NCBI RefSeq assembly: GCF_020360975.1
Contig: NW_025408671.1
Location: forward strand, 6,372,886-6,436,885
DNA: 64,000 bases
DNA from: Hirsutella rhossiliensis
Taxonomy: Eukaryota > Ascomycota > Sordariomycetes > Hypocreales > Ophiocordycipitaceae
Reading direction: 5' to 3'
A program made the position numbers and the translations under genes. Of this stretch, positions 9,634-19,559 are shown one piece after another. Positions within the stretch are counted from its first letter, which is position 1. Each line of letters opens with the position of its first letter. Under the pieces are notes generated by a model, which worked only from the letters and a program-made list of their open reading frames with translations, was not told the origin of the DNA and did not search any database.

Positions 9634-11702
9634 TTTCCAAGAACTTAGTGCTATACCAAGCCACAGAGAGCGACTACACAACAGAGGGCCGGAGGAGATC
9701 GGTTATGTATTAGGCTGGACTTGTAAAAAGGCCCTTGTTCCCTGTCGTCCCTATATGACTTGGCGGCATATTAGAACGTGGGTTGCCGAGGCGATATTTT
9801 TAAGTTCACAGGGCCGCTGACCAACGCTGAAGATTAGGGGCCTGTTTAACATGAAAAAGTCGGATGAGCCAGCTCCGAGCCCACTGGTTAGCAAGCTCAG
9901 TTTTTATTAGCGTCGCCAAGGCAAGGCGCGCTGTCTATGAAGTTGAATCAGAGTCCAGCGTGTTCCAATCTGGACCGGGGGCCGGGGTCGATAATGCAGC
10001 TGAGTCGCTTCCAGCCACGAGTAGCAGGTGCGCGGGACGGCATGTCATTGTAAGTAGCTACGATAAGGGCGTGTCCCCAACAATTCTCATGCAATTAATA
10101 CGAGACCCCTTGCACTTGCTCCTTTTTCCGGCTCTCAAAGACTGGTGCATGAGAACCATGATACGTACATGGTAGGTGTGGGAGCCGGTGGAGGGGAAGG
10201 TGGGTAATTAGTGTGCAGGGCGGGAAAACATGAGACATGCTTGACAAAGCTTATTATTCGTACTTTGGAAGCAGAGTGCGCAAAAGCTATCACATGAAAC
10301 AATCAACAGTTAATTAAGAATCATTGTCTCGGTGACGCTAGCTCGGTGACGCTAGCACGGCTTCTATCTATAAAGAGATCTCGTGGCTTCTAAAAGACAT
10401 TACACTCAGAAAAGCGTTGATAATGTAACAAATCCTGTTTCCTTAGGGGAGACGGAAAACAGGGGCATGCCTCGCGAAATTTTCGCCGCCTGGTGACTTA
10501 GTCGGAAAACGCGCCCAAGCGCCGGTGTATCAGTCGTTTGGGGCGCTGCTGTCTAGACTACGCTTCTGGGGAATGGGAGGGTGCATCGTATGTTTGACTG
10601 GATGGAGGGTGATACTAATTACAAGCTGAAACGCGAGACCAGCCAGGAAACGTATCTCCATGTTCGACCTAAAAGTAATCCTCGAAGACTTTACTCTAGA
10701 AATATCTTCTGTTCGCTACTAAGATTAAATATGTACAGTACTTAGTTAATTTAATCGTTACCCATTCAGGCTATTTAGCGCCTTTTCATCTACTCCCTTT
10801 CTTTTAACTAGCTGATATACCCGCTTCAGTTACCTGCACTTACATCAAGTACTGAAAAGTCGCTTCTTTGCAGCCCGGACGAGCCGTAGGAGAGAGCAAT
10901 AGACAGAGAAGTAAGGCAGCTTTCCGTGCAGACGGCAGGCAAAGGTACTAACTAGTAAATATAACAGGCAGTAGAGGCAGTAGGCAGTAGAGGTATATTA
11001 TATCTAGACGGCAGAGGCGTAGACTATCGCGGTCAATAGAGGGCAGCACAGTAGACTATTGCTGTTAGGGAAGCTGGCTGACAGTAAGACTTACCGTGGC
11101 TAGCGATGAAAATGTAGTAATGCTCGCTATGTCTGGCGAGGTCTTCCCGCGACTCTGGACAGTCGCAAGATATGCTGTCCGAGTAGTGGGAGGTAACAAG
11201 CTTGTCTCTTTTCGCTATCTGGACGTCAGGTCAGACTTATATACAGACGGGTGTGATGTCTCTAGCTAGTGTGCAAGAGAGAGCCAGATATCCCTAGGCC
11301 CTGATGGGTCTGGCCTCTATCCCGTAACAATTGTTGTAGACGTGCCAACAGATTTAATTTAAGGGTACCTAAGAATTTGGTGGGAGTTCAACACTTGAGA
11401 GACGGTGTCCTTTTGACATAATGGCATCCTCCGTTTCTGACGGCTTCGCTCCGAGAAATCTCGGAGGTCTGCCTTGAGCTGGCGTGTGACATTTTATTCG
11501 GATAATCAGCTGCCCGGCACATGCACCAGGAAAAGGGCACTTACTGAAAGAGTAGTAGGCTTCTTGCCTGTATAAAAGAGGTGTAAGAGAATACCTCAAC
11601 AGATCGGGCGACTCTAACAAGGTGATAACTTAGTGGTCTATGGAAGCGAATTAAGACAGTGAACTAATCATGATAGTATCATTAGTATCCCACTCCCCCG
11701 CT
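9634..11702. other. Stretch with no recognisable gene
   Basis: Two kilobases of normal-composition DNA. The frame at 9864-10175 and the one at 11369-11620 show no motif. Small tandem duplications occur: 14 bp twice at 10329-10356 and GGCAGTAGAG-type units near 10963-10995. The part next to 9634 presumably holds the glycosyltransferase promoter. Confidence 0.45.
10329..10356. repeat. 14-bp perfect tandem duplication
   Basis: TCGGTGACGCTAGC occurs twice in direct contact. It is in non-coding DNA and of the same kind as the duplications that break the transporter gene. Confidence 0.85.
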
Positions 11703-13601
11703 CTATTTTTCGATATATTCCTCCAATGGCTATACTACGGTCTGGAAGGCATCTCTCAAGCACTCGCTGTTGCTTAGGCTTGCAGGTGTCGAGAACTTAG
11801 TTCCGATGCACCGTCTTATGGGCTCCTCTAGACCTTCCTCTAGGGCTGGGTCGCTTGCGAGCTTCTCATACCAGTCATGAGCAGCAGCTTTGGCGGTGAC
11901 TTCATCTGGCCGACCCCCTGGGCAATGAAGGTCCCAGTATAGAGAGTGTTCCAAAGGTTCCCGATAGTAGAGCTCCAGCAGGAATACACCGAGTGCGAAT
12001 GGGACTGTCTCTGCGTGGGATTCGGCAGTCGTTGGGTCTTCTTGGAGCGTGATTGATAGGGAGCCGTATTTCAAATAGGGACCGAAGGTCAAGCCCCGGC
12101 CGTCACAATCATTGTCGAACCGCATCAAGAAGGCGTTCTCCCGGCTCCAATTACGTGGGATCCAGGCTGAGGTGGCAAGACATAGGAGAGTAACGGCCAT
12201 GGATAGACCAACTTGCAAGCGTGTGCAAGGATCTTTCGTTGAGGTCCAGAATGTCTCCATTGTCTCGTTCTGAGCCCTCAAAAGCCGCTTCTGTGACCGC
12301 GGCTCGAGATAAAATCCAATATCATGGTGATCAACCTTTATCGTCCCCAAAAATTTGTAGTTCTGTGGCGCGATCTAAACCAAACAGCATATATTGGTGA
12401 CCTGTGAGTTTTCTCTTGGCGCCGAGGGCGCGGCGATCTGGACACGTTTTTCGACAGGTCGGACAGCTTGAGTAATTTGTAGCTGCGTCGCTTGCGTCTT
12501 GGATGGTCTGTACCTGGCTGGAGGAAACCACTGCCGAGTCTTTGAGTGCTGATTTACAAGCCTTGACAGGTTTCTTCAGCTTTCTGCGGCTATATGTCCA
12601 AACATTTTCTGTCTTTATGTTCGAGGGGCTAATCACCGCCGCAAAAGTTGAGACTGCTAGCACTCCTGGTTTGCCGTCTGGTGCCGCCTTGACGAAACCC
12701 TTCTTCTGTTCCTGAAGCTCAACTTTCCGGTTCAGCTCATATCTGATCTACGCCAAGTTGCTTGTCCCTGGTTATCGAGGACGCTGATCGATCAGCCGCT
12801 TCCGCTTCCATCTGACCTGTTTACGTCCCTGGGGGTCGACCAGGAGGTTTAAATTTGGGCCTTTGCTAAGTTTCTTGGTCTTTTCCCACTGGGTCGAGAG
12901 GCCGCATCTGTGTTGGTCGTTGCAGCCGCAGCAAAATCCGGACTTCAGTGCCCAGTAGAGTGCTTGTGACCGTTTCTGAAGTTTGACAAAGAGGCTCGCG
13001 TCCACCAATCTTGAGGACGTCGACCTGGCACGCGTCATAAACCCGAAGTCGTTAGAAATCCTGAGAGTCCGCTCAAGTTGTTTGTTCGTTGTCTTGATGC
13101 TGTCAAGAGCAGCCTTCTTGTTTTGGCTAAAGCTGATACACGACTTAAGGATTTCGGGTGCGGCTGTGTGCGGCAGTGGTGAACAACCCTCATGTCTAGT
13201 TAGCAAAGATGAGTAAGAAGTGTATCGAGAACGTATTTACCCTGCCGCATTTGGTAGGTAGAATTTCATAAGAATTGTTGAGCGAGCCGTCCAACTCTCT
13301 CAGCACCTGTGTGTAGAGCGGTAGTGCTTCCTTGAGATGCTGTCTGATCTTATCCACAATATCGGGGTGATGCCAGAGGATCGAAGCAGGCGAATCTTTG
13401 AGAGACCGACGCTCCGTGTCGGATATCTCAAGGGGCGCGAATAACAGATCGAGATTCTGACAGCAAATTCCTCAAATGTGATTGCGTGAACGAACCCATA
13501 ATACTTTTTATGCCTTTGATGTAGGATTCGGTGGACTTCGCCGCTTCAATGACGAGAGGCAGGCCGCCGAGAATGACGCCAACGATTTTGACCCCCGACA
13601 T
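11703..13601 (-). pseudogene. DUF7580-like fungal protein, degraded
   Basis: The minus strand starts at ATG 13601 with MSGVKIVGVILGGLPLVIEA, the hallmark opening of a large Pezizomycotina family (DUF7580; related to the helical N-terminal domains of fungal STAND and prion-like proteins). Further family blocks follow in different frames: a PLEISDTERRSL/SILWHHPDIVDKI block near 13300-13450, a KKAALDSIKTTNKQLE block near 13100, a basic RSQALYWALKSGFCC block near 12950, and the C-terminal RLQVGLSMAVTLLCL, FALGVFLLELYY and RRCIGTKF blocks (11730-12350). A possible intron with branch GCTAAC and acceptor TAG lies at about 13200-13245. Frame breaks occur near 13480, between 12772 and 12663, and at the TTTTTGGGG run near 12348. 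An in-frame TAG at 11732-11730 precedes the family's PLEEY-type ending, which is still readable to a second stop at 11703. The function of the family is not established. Confidence 0.68.
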
Positions 13602-13666
13602 TAGGAAATATTATATGTCTGGCGTACCAGGCGGAAGGTATTAAGTGAGGTTTCGACTCAGCTGCA

Positions 13667-13795
13667 CTAACTTAGCACCTTGATGTAGTAGACTTTTGTT
13701 TCGGAGTCTACGCCCGATGGAAGCATCCGCAACGGATCAGATGAGGGATTGATTTTTTCGTAAGTCAGCTCGGGGGCTGCAGTAACAGAGGACAT
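13667..13795 (-). CDS. Small frame of 42 aa, possibly a first exon
   Basis: ATG at 13795 opens a 42-codon frame (MSSVTAAPELTYEKINPSSD and on, ending KVYYIKVLS) closed by TAG at 13667. It lies just upstream of the DUF7580-like start on the same strand. A GTGCTAAG at its end could be a poor splice donor. I do not recognise it. It may be an exon of a lost gene or chance. Confidence 0.22.
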   Translation of the reverse strand: MSSVTAAPELTYEKINPSSDPLRMLPSGVDSETKVYYIKVLS

Positions 13796-13928
13796 GGTCG
13801 TGTGTCAATGCAGGCTGAACGCAGCTTGACAGCGCCATTGGACAATTTGGACCCAGCCTTCTTCTGACTAGCCTTCATATGAAGAGTCGTCTATTCTCTC
13901 GACTCCTTGGTCTTGAGAGACTAAGGAG

Positions 13929-14564
13929 ATGAGCTTCTCGATGAGCTCAACTGGAAGTCTTTTTGGCGTCGAAGCTCGACGCAATAACCACGAAGACCCC
14001 ATGACTATCAGCGAGCTTAGCCAGAAATGCGAACAGGCATTCGAGGTCATCTGCGAGGATCCGGATGCGAGGGCTGAAGCTCCTGATGGCAAGGTGGCTG
14101 GCCGAGAGAAGCTACTAGAGGTCCTGGGGCGCGAGCAAGGACGAGTCAGAATATGGGCAAGGAACATCGATGCCCTTCGAGATCCGACATCTACAAGCTC
14201 CTTGGGTTCGCGGCTTCACGATGCGCCCAAAGTTCGGAACACCATAGCATCTGTTTTGGAGGGACTATTGGAATCTCTTGAGATAGTCTTTGGGATCCTG
14301 AAAGGAGATCTTCCCAATAGAGCCGCCGCTATCGCGGTGATGGATGCAGGGGCCTCTCAGAGTAATACGACGGAGCTGAAGGAGTTGGCTCTCGACATTC
14401 GATCTTCGATAACGGACCTTTTCCGTTACTCCATGTTTCTTCGACGACAACGGTCGCGCGGCCGAGAAGTACCGACTGAGGCCGAGCGGCGAGAACCTGA
14501 TGCGTCACTGGATGTCAGACATACAGTGGTAAGCTCGGTGTTTCGGACTTGCCCTGATATTTGA
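13929..14564 (+). pseudogene. Truncated fungal protein, N-terminal domain of the AcuF / C2H2-associated type
   Basis: ATG 13929 gives 211 residues to the stop. It contains ISELSQKCEQAFEVI, EQGRVRIWARNIDAL, SSLGSRLHDAPKVRNTI, VLEGLLESLEIV and a late ELALDIRSSITDLFRYS block ending in DASLDVRHTV. That series matches the N-terminal helical domain found in many uncharacterised fungal proteins annotated as C2H2 zinc-finger or oxidoreductase-AcuF-like. In those proteins the domain is followed by HV-x-DKFP and several hundred more residues. Here the frame runs into a possible splice donor (GTAAGC at about 14537) and then stops. No downstream exon was found before the convergent membrane-protein gene. 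It is probably a truncated gene; what remains looks undamaged. Confidence 0.5.
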
Positions 14565-14825
14565 TATACTTCCTTTTTTTTGCTCTTCGTATCGGGTCAG
14601 ACCTCGGTGACTCTGGGTTCAGTCAACCAGGCTTCGATCAGACAGTTTTAATCCAGGACCCATTGCGGGAGGGCAGCGTGACCAGCTGCATCTTTCCTTG
14701 CATCCACATGACTGATCGCAGTCGTAAGAACAACTTCATTTTAAGAGCCCCAACTAGAAGCCTTCAATCCGAGATGCGGCACTTTCCTGTGCAGCTCTTC
14801 GAAGAGCTCCCACCGGAAATCAAGG

Positions 14826-16569
14826 CTACTGGTATTGCGCCTCCGGATCAATTGCAGACAGCAGCTCCTGGTCATGGCTTGTTCCAGCATGCCGAAGCTC
14901 ACTGGCAGTGTTGGAGAGCCGAGTCTTATCTCCCCACCACATCCGACCACTCTCGTCTGTCTTCCAGTCGTCGACAAGATCTGCAATGGTCTGCAAATGC
15001 CCAAGCGTGGCAGGCTGACAGCCCCGAGGTCGCCTAAGAGCCAGATATGTGGTGAAAATGGCCAAAAGAAGGGCCAGTGCTGCATATAATAAGAGACGCG
15101 GGTATATAAAAACGATGATGACGCCTAGTTCTCCTTCATGGTTGGATTCGTTTCGGTCAGTAGAAGGGAGCACACCCTGGGCAACGGCCCAATGCAGGAC
15201 TGACTTGGCAATGAACAGAACTATGTTTTCCCAGCTTGACACAGCTGCTCGGAAGGGATTCGTCGACAGCTGGAGTCCCGGGGCCTCTGATTTTGTCTCA
15301 CTATACGCCCGTCTCCAGGCGGCTTCGTCTCTTGACATGTTGACCAGTAGTTCCACACAATGCAGTCCAAAAGTCTGCATGCCCTGAACCGCACAGAAGA
15401 AGAAGACGCAAAACATGGTCTACAACCTATATAAAAAGCCGGTGTTCCAATCCGGGGTATCACGTTCTGGCCATTTTTGGGTCTAGGTGCAGCATTATCG
15501 AGTCTATGGTGCACGGTTCGATGTCGCTCTTCCATTAAATTCCAAATTTCCAGCACGAGGGCCTAACGGTAATGCTCGAGATGACGGCAACGATTAGTGG
15601 CCATGCAGTGGCGAGAAGAGCGAGTCCCCATAAGAGGGCGAGGATGTATTTCACGGTGCGCTGTGCTCGAACCATGCTTCCTTGCCGGTTTGCCGAATAC
15701 ACCCCTTGGCTTGGCCAATAGTGTTTTTGGTGGACTGACAACATGCATCTTTGCGGGCGGCGAGTAAGATTGCCCTTCTGCAGCGCGGCCAGCGCCGTGC
15801 TGAGCGGATTAGAACCCCATGTCGGTATCGAATCGCCCCCAGACACTACACTATGCCGCGATAGCAGCTTGGCCGGCGAGTGCCACGCCCAGGCCTACCA
15901 GAGCTGTTGCATTGATCAGAAACTGATAGCCCGGGTAGATTCCGTTGTATGGGGTTGATTCCCCAGTGGCTATCCAGGTTGGGATCAGCACCAGAGCAGA
16001 CGAAGAGCCATATGACAGGATCAGGAAGAAGAGCGACGCCGCATTGCTGTACCAGCGGTTGGGGCGGCTCCTCCATGAGCTGGTGAGGAGGTGGAGATTG
16101 GTGTTATGCTCGAGCCGCTTCTCATGATATATAGCGCCCGACGCAGCGAGACGGAATGCATGAACATTATGCCATCGATGCAGATCGCAACGATGATACT
16201 GACGCTGACGGTCAGTAGTTCTAACCCCAGAGAGAATATGTTTAATCGAGCTCCCAAGATTGCCGGTTGCGTGGCGATCATGTAAACCCCCGACGCCAAG
16301 CAAAAGAGGGCAAGCGCCGAACCGATGAATATGGCCATGATACAATTCATTCGTATACTGACCGCCTCGTCATAGTCGGGCTCATCATTTCCATTCTCGC
16401 CGCCTGATGGCGGCTTTTCGATGAATAGTCGGGTTTCCTCTTGGCTCAGGGAAATGTCCTGCCCCAGTTTGTGTCTTGAATTTTGACTGGGGAAACTCCT
16501 GGCCGTTGAAGCCGGGGAATTCATGTTGTGACGGGTGCAGGTGGAGGAATCGGTATCTGTCCGGGCCAT
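14826..16569 (-). pseudogene. Fungal multi-pass membrane protein of unknown function, frameshifted
   Basis: From ATG 16569 the frame starts MARTDTDSSTCTRHN, then shows membrane helices (MNCIMAIFIGSALALFCLAS; LELLTVSVSIIVAICIDGIM). It continues in a second frame with HNTNLHLLTSS and RWYSNAASLFFLILSYGSSS, in a third with TWGSNPLSTALAALQ and RTVKYILALLWGLALLAT, and in a fourth with VQGMQTFGLHCVELLVNMSR, DEAAWRRAY, VIIVFIYPRLLLYAALALLL and a cytosolic tail with MWWGDKTRL and LRHAGTS. All pieces occur in this order in a Pezizomycotina-specific family of unnamed membrane proteins. The first break fits an extra AT in a TATATAT run near 16126-16134. The second break (about 15846-15851) comes with an in-frame TAG. 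The third lies in 15420-15540. So at least three lesions separate it from a working gene. Confidence 0.62.
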
Positions 16570-17350
16570 GACCTGTTAACGTAGTCGTATAGACTCGGTT
16601 TTGGGTCAAGTCTCTGTCTGCCGGAAGACTTCTTTGTCTGCTCTCTCTCACTGTTGGCAGGAGGGTAAAGCATGATGCGGGCACCCGGCACCTATATAAA
16701 CCTCGAATTACAAAAGAGGGCGAACAGGGCGGCGAATTCCAAGGCGTGGGTATTATATAAACTCTGCAGTGCCCTGACCAGCCACACCCGACCCGCTTTT
16801 GGTCTGCGCAGCAGGCAGAGTGGTCGGCTCCCTAGTCAAGGCCTAGAGGAACATGCAGCTTTGTGTCTTGGGACGTGGCCTCCGGAACAGCCGTAACCTC
16901 TCGAAACTCTGATGAAGCCCGGAAGCGCTGCGAGGCTGCTTCCTTTGATCCTGCGTAGATATCGAGGTACTGAGCTATATCCTCCTGAAGGTCCAATATA
17001 TTATATAAATAACGAGCACGGGGGCCGGCATTTGAAAGCCATACAAGTGCAAACTTGGCTTTATTCGCAAAACATAGATAGCCCGAATTCATGTTTCTCC
17101 GGGCAGAGCTAAATGCGTCCGACCATAAGAAAAAGACATTCTCCTGCCTGTTCGTTTATGACTCAACCTCCCGCCCTCGTTCAACCTGAGCATTGGGTGA
17201 TTCTATCCCCACCATTTGTTCTCTTGCAAGGCTTTGTAATTCCTTGCAATTGCGTTCGCCGTAAAGTCGGTCGTTGCAAATTCCCCGCCGCCCCCCACCG
17301 CCTTCCGCTTTGGGCAAGCCCCTTCCCCTTTTGGCCCGTCGCTGCATACG
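16570..17350. other. Intergenic, no recognisable gene
   Basis: Normal-composition DNA ending at the target-site duplication of copia-1. Frames at 16832-17092 and 17113-17423 have no motif that I recognise. Confidence 0.45.
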
Positions 17351-17355
17351 GGATT
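17351..17355. repeat. Target-site duplication GGATT, left copy (copia-1)
   Basis: GGATT directly precedes the 5' LTR (TGTTGAGG) and is repeated at 26446-26450 directly after the 3' LTR. Confidence 0.75.
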
Positions 17356-17398
17356 TGTTGAGGAGAGTGGGCATAAGAGGCCACAGTCATGCCCAGTA
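17356..17398 (+). repeat. 5' LTR of copia-1, distal piece
   Basis: Aligns to 26160-26202 of the 3' LTR and is hardly mutated. It ends at the TA dinucleotide used by the pogo insertion. The other LTR piece resumes at 19255. Confidence 0.85.
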
Positions 17399-19252
17399 AG
17401 TCAGCCCACCTAAAGTCCGGCACACCCCAACACCGGCACTCTCCACAACACTATCGCGTCGTTAAATACATTACATTGCAACCGCGTTTTCTCGTGCATC
17501 TCTTGCCCTATAATTATAAAATAAATACTATTTATATTAGCGATGCCTCGGCTTTCTAAGTATACCGAAAACCAGCTCTAAGAAGCACTCGAAGCTATTA
17601 AAAACGGGATACCTTAGCTTTATACTAGTCGAAAGTAGGGTATTCTAAGAGGGACCCTCTATATACGTCTTAAAGGGGCTCTGCCTATTAAGGAGGCAAA
17701 AGAGGCATATTAGAGGCTTAGCCGAGAGCAGGAAAAATACCTTGCCGACTAGGTTCTTACCTAGGCCGCCTTTAGGCTGCCTCTAAAGTATTATTAGGTT
17801 AAGGAATTTACCGGCCGTATCGTTAAGGCCGGCGGCGATACCCGTCTACTTAGGAAGTAGTAGATTTCGGGCTTTTTAGCCCGGAACCTAGAGATTAGTA
17901 CTATTAAAGGTAGATCTCTCGATTCTACTCGCGTTAACGGCGCCTCTATAGCCCGTATCGAGGAATAGTTCTAATTACTTAAGCTACCGGCTATATAGGC
18001 AATCCTACCGGAGTCCCGCTTTAATATAGACGAAACGGGCATCCTCGAGGGCCTTAGCTCTAATAGTCTAGTACTAGGGAGCTTAGAGAAGCGAGAGACT
18101 CTTAAAAAGCAGCTAGGATCGCGTTATTAGACTATAATAGTTAAATGCGTCTCTGCTATAGGCTAGACCTTAACTCCCCTTATAATTTTTAAGGGTTAAG
18201 ACCTTTAATATTAATAGTTCCTTAACGAACTTAATTTTCTACGAGATTAGGACTTTATTGCCTCCCTAAAGGGCTAGATAAGTAATGCTATCGCTATTTA
18301 GTAGCTAAAGTAGGTTTTTATCCCTTAAATAAGGCACTATAAGTAGGGCAATACTCTTTTTATTATTAACGGCTACGGGAGTTATTAGACTAAAGATTTT
18401 ATATACGAATACTTCTAGAATAGTATATATCTCCTTTTCCTACTATTATACTCCTTATATATCCTCTAACTACTCGATATCTTAGTTTTCTCGCCTATTA
18501 AGGCCGTATACCGACGTTAACTCGAGAAAATCATATCTTTTAACGATATAGCGCTAATTAGTAAGGCTACCTTCCTTTATATCTACTATAAAGCCCGGTA
18601 GGCTAGCTTAACCGAAAAGAATATTAAGGGAGGTTAGCGCGGGTCTAGTTTATAGCTAATTAATATAGTAAAGCCCTTATTAAGCCGCTTTGTCTTACTA
18701 TAGCCGTTAACGCCGTTAACGCTATTAAAAAGGAAGAATATTAGCTCCTTAGCTAATAACGATACCCTTAAAACGCCTAAACGATTATAAGAAGTTCGCC
18801 GCCTTATTATAGGGCTAGAAAATCGCGGTTAAGTTAACTATATAATCCGACTACTCTTTAATAAAGTTAGCCGCGCCCTTAACAATTAAAAATTAGCAGC
18901 TTATAGCTGCCTAGCTTCGAATATAATAGCTTAAGCATTAATTATATCGTCTATAGCCTCGAAAATAGAAAAAGGTTCTATAAGATCCTAATAGCTGGTT
19001 TATACGGATTAATTAAGTTATTAAGACGAGGCAGCGGCTCGAGCGTATCCTTAAGCCGGCTGCTATTACCGCAGCTAATTAAGATATAGATTTTAAAGCT
19101 CTATATAGTAGCTAGTAGCTTAAATAGCTAGAAAACACTATAATTAACTATCGTAACGTTAAAATACGGCTTTAATTACTATTAGAATATACCTACCTTA
19201 GTATTATAGAAAGTACCGGTATTAGGTATGCCGGACTTTAGGTAGGCTAACT
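17399..19252 (+). mobile_element. Pogo-1: Fot1/pogo-type DNA transposon, 1854 bp, RIP-destroyed
   Basis: It sits in the 5' LTR of copia-1 between duplicated TA dinucleotides (17397-17398 and 19253-19254). Its ends are about 45-bp inverted repeats starting AGTCAGCCCACCTAAAG (left) and, reverse-complemented, AGTTAGCCTACCTAAAG (right). All differences are C-to-T type. Size, TA duplication and transposase type agree with Fot1/Pot2/Flipper elements of ascomycetes. The left end to about 17500 is not RIP-mutated; the remainder is. Confidence 0.9.
17543..19000 (+). pseudogene. Pogo-1 transposase remnant
   Basis: The frame from ATG 17543 reads MPRLSKYTENQL, a stop, then EALEAIKNGIP, a stop, and continues as family sequence. 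An RFNIDETGILEGL block follows, which holds the first catalytic aspartate of the DDE nuclease (18022 onward). The helix-turn-helix part with a LSREQEKYLAD block lies near 17720-17750. Nearly every stop is TAG or TAA where the family has Gln or Trp, as expected from RIP of CAG, CAA and TGG. The end coordinate is approximate. It is not functional. Confidence 0.8.
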
Positions 19253-19254
19253 TA

Positions 19255-19497
19255 GACCTAATAGTTATATATAAGGAAGCCTGCCTAACTAATATAACTC
19301 CCCTAGCCTAAGGATGTTATATAGGCCTAACTTAGGTATAGGAATATCCTAATACCCTCTTTTAGCTAGCTATATATAGTTACTATACCTATATAAGCCC
19401 CTCCCTTATCCTAATAGATAGACTAAGATATATATTACTAAATTTACCTTTCTATGCCCCTATTTCTTTTACTATGCTCTTAAGCCCCTGCTTAAGA
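19255..19497 (+). repeat. 5' LTR of copia-1, proximal piece
   Basis: Aligns to 26203-26445. The differences are almost all C-to-T or G-to-A relative to the 3' copy (for example ATAACT against ATGACT). It ends CTTAAGA and is followed by GTTATAAGCC, which also follows the 5' LTR of copia-2 and may be the primer-binding site. Confidence 0.82.
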
Positions 19498-19559
19498 GTT
19501 ATAAGCCCGGCCTATATAGCTAGATTATCTTTTGCCCGCCGATATTACCTTTAAAGCTA

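Noticed and set aside
9276..9820. Plus-strand frames opposite the glycosyltransferase
   Set aside because: Shadows of the minus-strand gene, open because of its 12-bp repeats.
14561..15085. Plus-strand and extra minus-strand frames over the membrane-protein gene
   Set aside because: They overlap the minus-strand frame with clear family blocks and have no content of their own.
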